Shown here: positions 15,147 to 23,780 of the stretch, piece after piece | How the letters are laid out: the number at the start of each line of letters is the position of its first letter | Position numbering within the stretch: position 1 is the stretch's first letter | The notes under the pieces: model-generated | What the model was told of the DNA's origin: nothing | Seen by the model: only the letters and a program-made list of their open reading frames with translations | Database searches by the model: none | Translations under genes and position numbers: made by a program | Source: QYOJ01 sp043810345 | GTDB taxonomy: Bacteria > Bacteroidota > Bacteroidia > Bacteroidales > FEN-979 | NCBI GenBank assembly: GCA_043810345.1 | Contig: JBDROF010000005.1 | Location: forward strand, 1 to 25,530 | Direction: 5' to 3' | Length of the DNA: 25,530 bases

Positions 15147-16280
15147 TTATAATCCGAGGAGGCTCTTTGCCTGGTCGAGAGTGATCCGCTGCCCTTGGCG
15201 GAATGCCACAATGAAGGCATCGGTAAAGCCCTTGGCCTGCATCCTTGCCTGAAGCTGCTTCGCTTTATCCAGATCCACCTCTTCTCCGTATGTGTATTTA
15301 TACATCCCGTTGTGCCGGTACATCTGAACCCCTTTTATTCCTCTGAAGCATGGAGAGGAAAGGCTGATCTCGTCCGAGGATGCAGCTAACTGAATCTTGA
15401 AAAGAACCTCATTCCCGGTGGTTGATGTTATTGGTGTAGTTTGATTTCCGGTGTGGATCGGAGCGACAGTTTGCCGGTTCTCCACGTTGTTCTTATAGCT
15501 TCTGAATGCTCTGAAAATGGCTGAAGCGATGTATTCCTGTCCCTTCTCGGAGATCAGGAAATTCTCCTCATCCGGATGGCTCAGGTAACCTACTTCGATC
15601 AATACGCTGGGCATGGTGGTCTTGTAGAGAACCAGAAAACCGGCCTGCCTGACACCACGGTCGTTCAGCCCCACCCGGTCCTTCATCTGTTCCTGTATCT
15701 CTGCAGCAAACCGGGAGCTGGATTCCAGGTTTGAGTTCTGGTAAAGACTAAAGGTGATGTAAGACTCATCAGAATTGGGGTCGAATCCTTCGTATTTTGC
15801 CGTGTAATCGGCCTCAAGCAGGATTGCTGCATTCTCCAGCTTGGCGATCTCCAGGTTGGCCTGTGACCGGTGCAGCCCCATAATGTAGGTTTCGGCTCCC
15901 CGTAATGTCCTGATATTATTTGCATTGGCATGGATGGAGATAAAGAGGTCGGCTTTGTTCCGGTTCGCAATTGCTGCCCGCTCATGCAGTTCGATAAACC
16001 GGTCCCTGTCGCGTGTATAAATGACCTCCACATCCCTGAAGTTTCGCTGGATCAGGGTCCCCACTTTCAGGGCTATGGAGAGAGCGACGTACTTCTCCTG
16101 GGTTCGACGGCCTACCGTACCTGGATCTTTGCCTCCATGTCCGGCGTCAATCACCACCTTATTGATGGTAATCCTCTCCTGGCCGTAAGTGGCTGGAAGG
16201 ATCAGGATCAGGCAGCCTGTGATCCATGCAGCTCTCTTCCATAGTTTGTTAAAGTATCTTAAAAAAAGTGGGTCAACCAT
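15147..16280 (-). CDS. N-acetylmuramoyl-L-alanine amidase (Amidase_3) with C-terminal SPOR-like domain
   Basis: 377 residues from the ATG at 16280, which starts a proper signal peptide (ending near ATYGQ). A TTG at 16355 would add 25 residues without a signal-like start and is not used. The enzyme cuts the bond between MurNAc and L-Ala in peptidoglycan, in the periplasm. Zinc ligands are visible as His48 (DAGHGGKDPG), Glu62 (TQEKYVAL) and His117 (SIHANA); the catalytic Glu229 is in VLIEVGYLSH. The last 90 residues (FKIQLAAS... to the end) resemble a SPOR domain, which binds denuded glycan at septa, as is common in Bacteroidetes amidases. It is divergent from lptD, and a possible -7 element TATCTTTG lies at 16360-16353. 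Probable partner in transcription: the MCE gene. Confidence 0.9.
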   Translation of the reverse strand: MVDPLFLRYFNKLWKRAAWITGCLILILPATYGQERITINKVVIDAGHGGKDPGTVGRRTQEKYVALSIALKVGTLIQRNFRDVEVIYTRDRDRFIELHERAAIANRNKADLFISIHANANNIRTLRGAETYIMGLHRSQANLEIAKLENAAILLEADYTAKYEGFDPNSDESYITFSLYQNSNLESSSRFAAEIQEQMKDRVGLNDRGVRQAGFLVLYKTTMPSVLIEVGYLSHPDEENFLISEKGQEYIASAIFRAFRSYKNNVENRQTVAPIHTGNQTTPITSTTGNEVLFKIQLAASSDEISLSSPCFRGIKGVQMYRHNGMYKYTYGEEVDLDKAKQLQARMQAKGFTDAFIVAFRQGQRITLDQAKSLLGL

Positions 16281-16377
16281 TATTTTCGTTAGCTTTGAAG
16301 CCCGGACAACAAAGACATTCCAGACATTATAGCGCCGTCGTCGTTGGTCAAACAAAGATAGAATTTAATCAACAACC

Positions 16378-19047
16378 TTGCCACAGAAGTTGTTAACGAA
16401 AATATTAACAAAAATCGGGTCTCCCCTGCCAATTATTTTTTCTCTTCCCCTGCTTTTTACATACACTCTGCAGGGCCAGGATACGATTCCGCCCGTTTTC
16501 TCTGATACCATCGTCGTTTTCCCTGATACCCTAATCATGAAGGGTGACTCTATTACCCTGGTAACAGATACCATGGAGGTGGACTCGGTTTCATTTCCGC
16601 CTCAAAAAAAAAGCTCGCTCGAAGCCAAAGTCGACTACAAATCCGAAGATTCCCTCCGTTTCGAAATCAAGAGTCAGCGAATGTTCCTGTTCAACCAGGG
16701 TGATATCTCCTACACTGATATCAACCTGAAGGCAAATTACATCGAGATTGATTTTCCCAACAACATGATCTACGCCCACGGATCACGTGATTCACTCGAC
16801 AAAGAGATCGGGGTTCCTGAATTCACCCAGGGTGATATGAAGTTCAAGTCGAAAATCATGAACTACAATTACAAAACAAAAAAGGGGTATATCCGCAGGG
16901 TTTTCACACAACAGGACGAAGGGTATCTGCATGGTCAGATTGTCAAAAAGATGGCTGATGATGTGACCTATATCAGGACCGGTTCGTATACCACCTGCAG
17001 CAACGAAGAGCATCCCCACTTTGAGTTCCGGTTCAACAAGGCCAAGGTCATTCCCGACAGCAAGATCGTTACCGGATCTGCCTTTCTTGCGATCACAGAG
17101 GTTCCTACCCCTTTTTTCATCCCGTTTGGCTATTTCCCCAACCGGACCGGCCGGCGGTCGGGGATCATCCTGCCAACCTATGGTGAGTCGGCCAACCGTG
17201 GTTTCTTCCTGGAGAACGGAGGGTATTACTGGGCCATCAACCCATACATGGACCTGAAGATCCTGGGCGACATCTATTCCCGTGGCAGCTGGGCCCTGAA
17301 GCCCACTTTCAACTATGTAAAACGGTATAAATACAACGGGATACTGAAACTGGGCTACGCGATCAACAAGCTGGGATTCAAGGGCTCTCCGGATTATGAA
17401 CGCCGGGAGGATTTCGAGTTCCGCTGGGTCCACAACCAGGACCGGAAAGCCCGGCCCAACAGCAATTTCTCGGCCAATGTCAACATTGTCAGCAACACCT
17501 TCAACAGATACAATCCCTCTTCAAGCACAGAAGCTTACCTCTCCAATACGTTCCAGTCAAGCATCAACTATTCGACCAGTTTCGGAGGAAAATATTTCCT
17601 CAACCTGAACTTTAACCACAGTCAAAATACCATCACCAAAGAGATCAATTTTGCCTTTCCTCAGATCTCTTTTGCGGTCAACCAGTTGTATCCTTTCCGG
17701 AAAAAAGTACGGATAGGGAAGCTCAAGTGGTATGAACAGATCGGACTAAAATACAACCTTGATCTCGAGAACCGTTACAACACTTACGACTCCTCCCTTT
17801 TCCAGCCGGGCTGGTACAAAAATATGCAAAACGGCATCCGGCATAACATTCCGATTTCCGGGACCTGGCGGATCTTCAACTACTTCAACTTTACCAACAG
17901 TCTGAATATCCGTGACAAGATGTATTTCTCCACCATTAAAAAATCATATATCAATTCCGTGATCACTGCTGATACCATCATTCCAGGCTATTACAGGACA
18001 GATACGGTTTATGGTTTTAAAAATGCCTTTGACTTCAACTTCTCCTCCTCCATTAACACCCGGATTTACGGCATGTTCCAGTTCAAAGGTGGCCCCATTG
18101 TTGCGATCCGTCATGTGCTGACCCCGGCGGTGACTTTTAGCTATACACCCAATTTCGGGGCTCCGATGTGGGGCTATTACAAAGAGATCGAGAATGACAC
18201 CAATGCGATTCCGGGGAGGTACTCTATTTTCCAGGGGAGCATGTATGGAGCTCCGCCTGGTGACCAGGCAGGGCTGGTTACGTTCAGCCTCAGCAATAAC
18301 CTGGAGATGAAAATCCGGAACCGGAAAGATACCATTACCGGGACAAAAAAAATCGTGCTGATTGACAACTTTGTGATCTCGACCTCCTACGATATTTCCA
18401 AAGATTCCCTGAACTGGTCTCCCATCACCCTTTCGGGAAGGACCTCCATCTTCAAAGGACTGAACATTCAATATTCGAGCCGGTGGGATCCTTACGCCCT
18501 GGACTCACTGGGGAGACGAACAAACGCCTCGGAGTGGAAGGTAAATCACCGGCTGTTACGACTCGATAACACCACATGGGACATTGGTTTGAACTACAGT
18601 TTGTCGTCCGACAAGGCCAAAAAGAAGAAAGAGACTACAAAGGGTACGGAGCAGGAACGGGATGATCTATCGCAGTATTACGATTATTATATCGATTTCG
18701 ATATCCCCTGGAGTTTCAGTTTTAACTACAACTTCCGGTATGCCGCAGCCTGGAATGCCTCGGAGAAGAAGCGGGTTCCCAAGATCATTCAAACCCTCAG
18801 TTTTAATGGACAACTCAATATTACACCCAAGTGGAAAATTACGTTGACCACCGGATGGGATTTCACCGATAACGAACTGGCCTACACCTCCGTCAATATC
18901 TACCGTGACCTGCATTGCTGGGAGATGTCGTTTGGGTGGGTGCCCAAAGGAGCCCAGCAACAATGGAACTTCTCAATCAACGTCAAAGCCAGCGTACTGC
19001 AAGACCTGAAGCTGAATAAGAAAAAAGACTTCAGGGACTATTATTAA
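16378..19047 (+). CDS. lptD: LptD-like LPS assembly outer membrane protein
   Basis: About 889 residues. The frame has no early ATG: TTG at 16378 or at 16390 both give a signal peptide ending near TLQGQ, so the exact start is uncertain. Residues of about 80-200 are an OstA-like N-terminal domain (FLFNQGDISYTDINLKANYIEID, MNYNYKTKKGYIR, TYIRTGSYTTCSNEEHPHFEF). The rest is a large outer-membrane barrel with the typical hinge TEVPTPFFIPFGYFPN and RRSGIILPTYGES. LptD inserts LPS into the outer leaflet with lipoprotein LptE, which is not seen here. Alternating Tyr/Phe strands run to the C-terminus. Neighbours (OstA-like, MCE, amidase) make this an envelope-assembly block. It faces the amidase gene back to back, with about 97 bases between the starts. 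Confidence 0.88.
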   Translation: MPQKLLTKILTKIGSPLPIIFSLPLLFTYTLQGQDTIPPVFSDTIVVFPDTLIMKGDSITLVTDTMEVDSVSFPPQKKSSLEAKVDYKSEDSLRFEIKSQRMFLFNQGDISYTDINLKANYIEIDFPNNMIYAHGSRDSLDKEIGVPEFTQGDMKFKSKIMNYNYKTKKGYIRRVFTQQDEGYLHGQIVKKMADDVTYIRTGSYTTCSNEEHPHFEFRFNKAKVIPDSKIVTGSAFLAITEVPTPFFIPFGYFPNRTGRRSGIILPTYGESANRGFFLENGGYYWAINPYMDLKILGDIYSRGSWALKPTFNYVKRYKYNGILKLGYAINKLGFKGSPDYERREDFEFRWVHNQDRKARPNSNFSANVNIVSNTFNRYNPSSSTEAYLSNTFQSSINYSTSFGGKYFLNLNFNHSQNTITKEINFAFPQISFAVNQLYPFRKKVRIGKLKWYEQIGLKYNLDLENRYNTYDSSLFQPGWYKNMQNGIRHNIPISGTWRIFNYFNFTNSLNIRDKMYFSTIKKSYINSVITADTIIPGYYRTDTVYGFKNAFDFNFSSSINTRIYGMFQFKGGPIVAIRHVLTPAVTFSYTPNFGAPMWGYYKEIENDTNAIPGRYSIFQGSMYGAPPGDQAGLVTFSLSNNLEMKIRNRKDTITGTKKIVLIDNFVISTSYDISKDSLNWSPITLSGRTSIFKGLNIQYSSRWDPYALDSLGRRTNASEWKVNHRLLRLDNTTWDIGLNYSLSSDKAKKKKETTKGTEQERDDLSQYYDYYIDFDIPWSFSFNYNFRYAAAWNASEKKRVPKIIQTLSFNGQLNITPKWKITLTTGWDFTDNELAYTSVNIYRDLHCWEMSFGWVPKGAQQQWNFSINVKASVLQDLKLNKKKDFRDYY

Positions 19048-19050
19048 TTG

Positions 19051-19130
19051 CCATCATTGCACATCATTGCACATCATTGCACATCATTGCACATCATTGC
19101 ACATCATTGCACATCATTGCACATCATTGC
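19051..19130. repeat. 10-bp tandem array (ACATCATTGC x8)
   Basis: One variant unit (CCATCATTGC) then seven identical units ACATCATTGC, 19051-19130. It begins three bases after the lptD stop codon and ends 15 bases before the ridA ATG. The units are identical, unlike the degenerate 7-bp arrays elsewhere, so it is probably recent or still changing copy number. Confidence 0.97.
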
Positions 19131-19145
19131 CATGAAACCTGAAAC

Positions 19146-19532
19146 ATGAAACGAATTATTGAAACCGAGAAAGCGCCGCAGGCGATAGGGCCTTATAGCC
19201 AGGCGACGGAGATCAATGGCACCCTGTATATTTCGGGACAGATTGCGATTGATCCTGCTACCGGGCAAATGATTGACGGCGATATCAAAGCCCAGGCCGA
19301 TCTGGTCTTAAAAAACATTGGAGCCATTCTGGAAGCAGCCGGTTACACCTACGAGAACGTCGTGAAGTCGACCGTACTCCTCACCACGATGGACCATTTT
19401 GCTGATATGAATGAGGTCTACAGCCGCTTCTATGCTGTTAACCGCCCCGCACGGGCTGCCTTTGCCGCCCTTGAGCTGCCCAGAGGAGCGCTGGTAGAGA
19501 TAGAGACGATTGCGGTTAGGACCCCTCCCTGA
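19146..19532 (+). CDS. ridA: RidA family 2-iminobutanoate/2-iminopropanoate deaminase
   Basis: 128 residues, the standard length. RidA hydrolyses reactive enamines/imines released by PLP enzymes such as threonine dehydratase, protecting other PLP enzymes in the cytoplasm. Family motifs are complete: APQAIGPYSQA (Tyr17), LYISGQIAIDPATG, the helix NIGAILEAAG, and PARAAFAALELPRGALVEIE, with Arg103 and Glu120 as substrate-site residues (Arg105 in E. coli). It follows lptD and the 10-bp array, and may be read through from lptD. Confidence 0.95.
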   Translation: MKRIIETEKAPQAIGPYSQATEINGTLYISGQIAIDPATGQMIDGDIKAQADLVLKNIGAILEAAGYTYENVVKSTVLLTTMDHFADMNEVYSRFYAVNRPARAAFAALELPRGALVEIETIAVRTPP

Positions 19533-19586
19533 CCCACCCCTTGAAGGGGAGGAAATAAGCCCCCTTTAGGGGGTGGGGAGTGGGTC
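19531..19586. terminator. Two-hairpin GC-rich element between convergent ridA and CHAT genes
   Basis: Outer stem GACCCAC (19531-19537) with GTGGGTC (19580-19586), with more C:G pairs inside; two inner hairpins CCCC-TTGAA-GGGG (19537-19549) and CCCCC-TTTA-GGGGG (19560-19573). It spans the whole gap and both stop codons, so it could end transcription in both directions, though no T-run follows. A related copy sits inside the coding sequence at 4071-4120, so it is also an interspersed repeat. Confidence 0.65.
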
Positions 19587-22098
19587 AATCCGACCACAGC
19601 ACAAACACCGCCCAGATGGTGGGGAAAGCCGTTTCAGGTGCAGAGAGCATCTCCAGTTTTGCGGCCCGAAGCGATTCAGGGTAGCTGGAACCATTCAGGT
19701 AGTTTCGATAAAAAGCGTACATCAACTGATGAGTATATTTATCAGATACATCCCATAACGAGAAGAGCAGGTGATTAATGCCCGCCCGGAAGAAATTATA
19801 TGGAAATCCGGTCATTCTGTACCAGCTTCTCCTGGATTCGGGGCCTACCGAACAGGAACTTAGGACAAGGAGGTCACTTTCCAGGTGAAAAGCCTGTAGC
19901 GCCCCGATCTCTAATCCACTTACAGGTTTTCGCATATGCGGGGAGGGAGCCGGATCGCCGGGCAACATCCAGCCTGAGCATTCGGGATGATCCGGATTCC
20001 TGTAGCCGTGTGTTGCCAGGTGAACAATCCTTGATTGACCGGCCAACGTCAGAAGAGACTCTGCGGTAAAATCTTTCCCTGCCAGTGTCATGACCTTCCT
20101 GTTTTTCGATTGAAAAAGTGTGGTTATCTTTTCCACCTCACGTGTTGCATGTGGTAATGCAGTGAATCCTCCACCATAAAACTCAGGAGTGCCGGCTACA
20201 AAATCATATTCATACATGTGGTCCTCCGTAGGATCAGGCAGATGAATCCGCCGTTTGTACCAGGATGAAAGCGATGTGTAACAGGTTGTTTCAAAGTGGT
20301 TTATCAGATAATTCGCCGATAATGCAGGCGGCTCTCCGACACTGCGGATCAACGCGTCAAAAGGGAACGCCGGGAGTTGCCGGTCCGGGATCATCAGCAG
20401 CGAGGACCTGTTCACCAGAAATTCCTCAACAGGTTCAATCAGGTGATGGTACAACCCGGTGCTGAAATGAATAAAGGCCTGATGATCAAGCATCTTCAAA
20501 GACTTTAGGTAGTTGTTTACTTGCTGGATAAATTCGTTTCCAACATTTCTTTTCACGCTTATACTCGTATCCGTCGAAAACAGGATTGTAAAAAGTGTTG
20601 AGTCACAGAGAAGGAATTTGATCAATGCTTCGTCTTGCCGTAAACAAGCATGGATCCGTGAAAGATCAGGGATGTCAGAAAATCCAGGAACATCCGGATC
20701 GCTGGAAAAACAATCTTTTGTTTCTTCAGGACGTAACCTGTCGAGAGAATCCAGTTTATACAGCGTTGCCATGCGCTTCTTTACTAATCCCGGTTCAGGA
20801 TGAAGAGTTCCCAGATCCTCAATAAGTCGTAGCTTATGCAGGCTGAAGAGTTGTTTCCTTAACCTTTGGAAGCAGGTCCGCAAAGGTTCAGGGAGGTTCC
20901 AGGAAGATAGATCATCTCCTGACTGACAAACATCTTCGAAAAAAGTGAGTCTTTCCGTCAGATTAACCATCTTCTGGATTGTCTGCGTGTTCGCTCCTTC
21001 TGTCAAACTGCTTATCTCCAGCGCCATTCCGGTAAGGGAACGCTGGATTCCCGGTTCCATGGCTATCAGTTCCCGCAATAAACTGTTCCCGGCTAACGCT
21101 TCACCCAGGTTCAATCCTAACAGAACATCGCTGTAGATTTCTACTGTGAACATTGGATCAGGCTGCATCGTTCCGGAAAGCCTCCACTTCGCCTTAACCT
21201 TCTCATACAGAATTCGATACATCAACACATCGTTCGTATTCAGTGGTTGAGTAACGATATCGGAACCAACAGGGAGAGATTGCATCCGGTTAGCCAGATC
21301 CCATGCCTCTTCGAACACTTTCAGAGCTTCCCTGAGTTTCCCGGATGAGTTTAGCAGAAGACCTTTCTGCAACAGGATCTCAGGCATGATGGAGCACTCT
21401 TCAATCCCGGAGATCCCTGTCCTTTCAATGGCCTGATCCAACATCCAAAGGGCCGAATCAACCTGTTCACATGCCTCAAAGCTCCAGGCCAGATTTTTCC
21501 GGAGCCATACCTCCTCTTCTGGAACCGGAGAAGCCTGAGAACACAGTGCCAGAGCCCGGTTGTAGCGTACGATGGCTTCTCGATAAGCCCCCTGGGAAAA
21601 CAACACATTGCCAGTTCCAAGAGCAATTCGTACTTGCCACAAATAGGATTCCGAGGGACAGTATGTTTCAGCCAGATCAAACCAGCGCCATGCCCGGTCG
21701 GGGTCTCCTCTTTCAACAAAGGTGTTTCCCAGATTGAAGCAGATCTCCGTGAGCTGTTCCTGATCGGATATCTTCCCTTCGAGCAGGTGAAAGGCATATT
21801 CAAAATGAATGGCTGCTTTTTGATAGTCTGTCAGGAGAAAATAGAGGGCGCCGAGGTTTTGATGGATTGCTGCCTGCTGAAAATCATCTGAAGCGTAACG
21901 TACAGCCTCCCGGTAAGCCTGATGCGCTTGTTTCCACTCCCTGCGGATGAGGTGAACATTCCCCTGATCGAACCAACCTGCTGAGATAAAAGCAGAATCT
22001 GTGTGGAGAGGAGATTGCCCGGCTCCCTTATTGGGCACACTGAGCCAGAGAAAAAACATAAGTGTCAGACACTTACCCATAATTCGTTTGTCGTTCAT
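19585..22098 (-). CDS. Exported TPR-CHAT protein (caspase-like cysteine protease)
   Basis: 837 residues; ATG at 22098 overlaps the upstream stop by 4 bases (ATGA). Residues 1-28 look like a signal peptide (basic start, core CLTLMFFLWLSV, ending near GAGQ), so export is predicted. About 40-300 are TPR units (NLGALYFLLTDYQKAAIHFEYAF, WFDLAETY, GTGNVLFSQGAYREAIVRYNRAL). The C-terminal 280 residues are a CHAT domain with the catalytic pair His697 (RIVHLATHGYRNP) and Cys749 (LVLSSCSVG); the ending (GINHLLFSLWDVSD...FYRNYL) is typical. CHAT domains are caspase relatives and several are proven proteases. Third gene of an operon with a sigma factor and a membrane anti-sigma-like protein; the latter is the obvious candidate substrate, by inference only. 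Confidence 0.88.
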   Translation of the reverse strand: MNDKRIMGKCLTLMFFLWLSVPNKGAGQSPLHTDSAFISAGWFDQGNVHLIRREWKQAHQAYREAVRYASDDFQQAAIHQNLGALYFLLTDYQKAAIHFEYAFHLLEGKISDQEQLTEICFNLGNTFVERGDPDRAWRWFDLAETYCPSESYLWQVRIALGTGNVLFSQGAYREAIVRYNRALALCSQASPVPEEEVWLRKNLAWSFEACEQVDSALWMLDQAIERTGISGIEECSIMPEILLQKGLLLNSSGKLREALKVFEEAWDLANRMQSLPVGSDIVTQPLNTNDVLMYRILYEKVKAKWRLSGTMQPDPMFTVEIYSDVLLGLNLGEALAGNSLLRELIAMEPGIQRSLTGMALEISSLTEGANTQTIQKMVNLTERLTFFEDVCQSGDDLSSWNLPEPLRTCFQRLRKQLFSLHKLRLIEDLGTLHPEPGLVKKRMATLYKLDSLDRLRPEETKDCFSSDPDVPGFSDIPDLSRIHACLRQDEALIKFLLCDSTLFTILFSTDTSISVKRNVGNEFIQQVNNYLKSLKMLDHQAFIHFSTGLYHHLIEPVEEFLVNRSSLLMIPDRQLPAFPFDALIRSVGEPPALSANYLINHFETTCYTSLSSWYKRRIHLPDPTEDHMYEYDFVAGTPEFYGGGFTALPHATREVEKITTLFQSKNRKVMTLAGKDFTAESLLTLAGQSRIVHLATHGYRNPDHPECSGWMLPGDPAPSPHMRKPVSGLEIGALQAFHLESDLLVLSSCSVGPESRRSWYRMTGFPYNFFRAGINHLLFSLWDVSDKYTHQLMYAFYRNYLNGSSYPESLRAAKLEMLSAPETAFPTIWAVFVLWSD

Positions 22099-22874
22099 CT
22101 CTTCAGGATGATTTTTCCGACACTCACCAGGTTATCCTCATCGAAGAACTTCCAGTAAAAGAGACCCTCTTGCCAGGAGTTGGTCAGGAGGCTAAGGCAT
22201 GCTCCTGAGATCTCCTCCTGGCTGACAATTTGTTCGCCCCTGTTGTTGATGACCTCGAATGAAAGGGTGCCCCTTGCATTGCCTTGCCAGTTGAACCGGA
22301 GGGTATCCCCCCGAAGGATGGTGACCGTACATTCCGGGGATAACAGGAAAAAATGTCCTGCCCGGGTAACCATACCTACCAAACCTTCCATGTAAATCAA
22401 CGGTTGGAAGTTAACAGCCAACAATTCTGAGTCCGGTTTTTCCTGTCCTGTTAGAAATGAAGGAAAAGCTGGAGTTTTTCGTAGATATAATGTCCCCCTG
22501 TCAGGAGTCTGGGAATTTTGCAGTGTGGATTCTGACGCTACTTTCCCGGACAAGAAAGGAGCTCCTTTTCTTACCGGATAGAGGTAAATCCAAAAGCTGC
22601 TCAAACCGACAAGAATGATCAAGAGGGCAGCCAGAAGCAGGCAATTCAGGCCAGAGCCCCTTCTTTTGTTGCTTCTGGCCTGATCCAGAAACTCCCGGAA
22701 CTCAAGCAGGTCCCTGTCTTGTAAAAACTCTGCCAGTTCCCGGTCGAGGTGTGTTTCGGATCTCACTTCTGGATCTGTGGAAAGGATTGCGAGAAACTGT
22801 TCCAGCTCCTCCCCTTTCAATTCCCCGTCGTTGTAACGGGAGATCCATTCATGCAGGTTTTCATGGTTATTCAT
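22095..22874 (-). CDS. Single-pass membrane protein with anti-sigma-like N-terminus and periplasmic C-terminal domain
   Basis: 259 residues. Residues 1-72 are helical and charged (WISRYNDGELKGEELEQFLA, LDRELAEFLQDRDLLEF), the size and character of anti-sigma domains, but without the HxxxCxxC zinc motif. One membrane helix lies at about 76-100, then a basic VRKG. The last 155 residues are strand-rich and Ig-like (CTVTILRGDTLRFNW, TLSFEVINNRGEQIVSQEE, EGLFYWKFFDEDN) and should be periplasmic. It overlaps the sigma gene by 8 bases and the CHAT gene by 4, a strong sign of joint translation. The anti-sigma role is inferred from position and topology, not from a recognised family; the C-terminal domain could instead be a ligand or protease sensor. 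Confidence 0.7.
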   Translation of the reverse strand: MNNHENLHEWISRYNDGELKGEELEQFLAILSTDPEVRSETHLDRELAEFLQDRDLLEFREFLDQARSNKRRGSGLNCLLLAALLIILVGLSSFWIYLYPVRKGAPFLSGKVASESTLQNSQTPDRGTLYLRKTPAFPSFLTGQEKPDSELLAVNFQPLIYMEGLVGMVTRAGHFFLLSPECTVTILRGDTLRFNWQGNARGTLSFEVINNRGEQIVSQEEISGACLSLLTNSWQEGLFYWKFFDEDNLVSVGKIILKR

Positions 22875-23451
22875 GATCGATACAGATTAGGTATTCAGGG
22901 TCTCGTTTAATTCGTTTTCGCAACAATTTCTTGCAGTGGTATTTTCGTACTTTTGCATAGTTTTCATCGGTAAATCCCAGGGTTTCCGCCACCTTCCGGC
23001 AAGGCACTTTATCCATATACATCAGCAACACCTTCTGGCAGTCCTCCGGAAGTGCATTAAAATGGCGCCAGAATACCCGGTGGCGTGCCAGTTTCTGCTC
23101 CCGGGTCGGACCCTCTTTCCCTTCGTATTTCGCTTCACATTCATTCACCAGGAGATCCGGCTTATAAACCAGCCGGTATTTCCGTTCCAGTCGTTGCAGC
23201 CATAGGTTCTTGCAGATCGAATAGAAATAGCTCCGCAGGGCGCAGGTCAGCACCAGCTCCCGGTCACGGCACCTCAGGTAAAGCGCTACCAACCCATCCT
23301 GAAAGATATCTTCAGCATCCTGGTAAGTATCGGAGGATTTTTCGACAAGTGCCAGGATCAGCGGAAAATAATCCTTGTACATGAAGTGGATCACCTCACG
23401 CTGTTTCTTCCTGATCCCGTCGATGATCTTGGCATCTGAAAAAGGTCTCAT
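22867..23451 (-). CDS. ECF-type sigma factor
   Basis: 194 residues, ATG at 23451. Region 2 spans about 15-92, with the usual acidic core (DAEDIFQDGLVALYLR) and YFYSICKNLWLQRLER. Region 4 is about 128-182, a helix-turn-helix (LPEDCQKVLLMYMDKVPCRKVAETLGFTDE as separate motifs, then NYAKVRKYHCKKLL). Region 3 is missing, as in ECF sigma factors. The sequence is cysteine-rich for the family (seven Cys). It heads the sigma/anti-sigma/CHAT operon, overlapping the second gene by 8 bases. Two small inverted repeats upstream (23463-23478 and 23493-23511) might be control sites. Target genes are not known. Confidence 0.88.
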   Translation of the reverse strand: MRPFSDAKIIDGIRKKQREVIHFMYKDYFPLILALVEKSSDTYQDAEDIFQDGLVALYLRCRDRELVLTCALRSYFYSICKNLWLQRLERKYRLVYKPDLLVNECEAKYEGKEGPTREQKLARHRVFWRHFNALPEDCQKVLLMYMDKVPCRKVAETLGFTDENYAKVRKYHCKKLLRKRIKRDPEYLICIDHE

Positions 23452-23462
23452 ACGATTTGTTT

Positions 23463-23511
23463 CCGGACATTAATCCGGTTTACCCCCGAAAGGTTATACG
23501 TTGTTTATAAC
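23463..23511. promoter_or_regulatory. Two inverted repeats upstream of the sigma factor gene
   Basis: CCGGA (23463-23467) with TCCGG (23474-23478), 6-base spacer, lying 12 bases before the start codon; and GTTATA (23493-23498) with TATAAC (23506-23511), 7-base spacer, followed by a run of T/A. The first could form an RNA hairpin near the ribosome site; the second is a possible operator. Both overlap the end of the broken lipoprotein frame, so chance is not excluded. Confidence 0.35.
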
Positions 23512-23752
23512 TTTTTTTTAGAAAGACAAAACGAAGTGGGAAATGGTTGGGCGGGGGTGGGAAAAACTTCGGATTCATCACCAGGTTCCAGAACAGGAAT
23601 GACCAGATGTCTCCATACTCGTCAATCACATTCTGCTTGCGTTCATGGGTTCGGATTCCGGCTGCTTCGGGTTAGGTTACTTTGATCTGTTGCCGGCAGG
23701 AAAGGATAAGAATAAGTGTGATGCCAGCGAGTAGAAAATATACTTTTTTCAT
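23480..23752 (-). pseudogene. Small lipoprotein gene with an in-frame stop (probable pseudogene)
   Basis: From the ATG at 23752 the frame gives MKKVYFLLAGITLILILSC, a textbook lipoprotein signal with Cys19, then RQQIKVT and a TAA at 23674-23672. The same frame stays open for 63 more codons to a TAA at 23482-23480, with sensible composition (NVIDEYGDIWSFLFWNL, then MNPKFFPPPP). A single stop in a 90-codon frame with a perfect lipobox suggests a nonsense mutation in a small lipoprotein gene. It could instead be a real 26-residue lipopeptide followed by chance open sequence. It ends 28 bases before the sigma gene, so it might once have led that operon. No family is recognised. Confidence 0.4.
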
Positions 23753-23780
23753 GGATTTACGTTTTAATTATCTGATAGAA

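Noticed and set aside
16792..17433. Minus-strand open frame of 213 codons
   Set aside because: Opposite lptD and without any family motif.
22095..22874. Classical zinc anti-sigma factor (zf-HC2)
   Set aside because: No HxxxCxxC motif in the N-terminal 72 residues; only size, helix content, membrane segment and position fit.
19585..23451. Considered as a Craspase (type III-E CRISPR) locus
   Set aside because: No gRAMP/Cas7-11, no CRISPR array and no recognisable Csx30; only the TPR-CHAT plus sigma logic is similar, and this CHAT protein carries a signal peptide.
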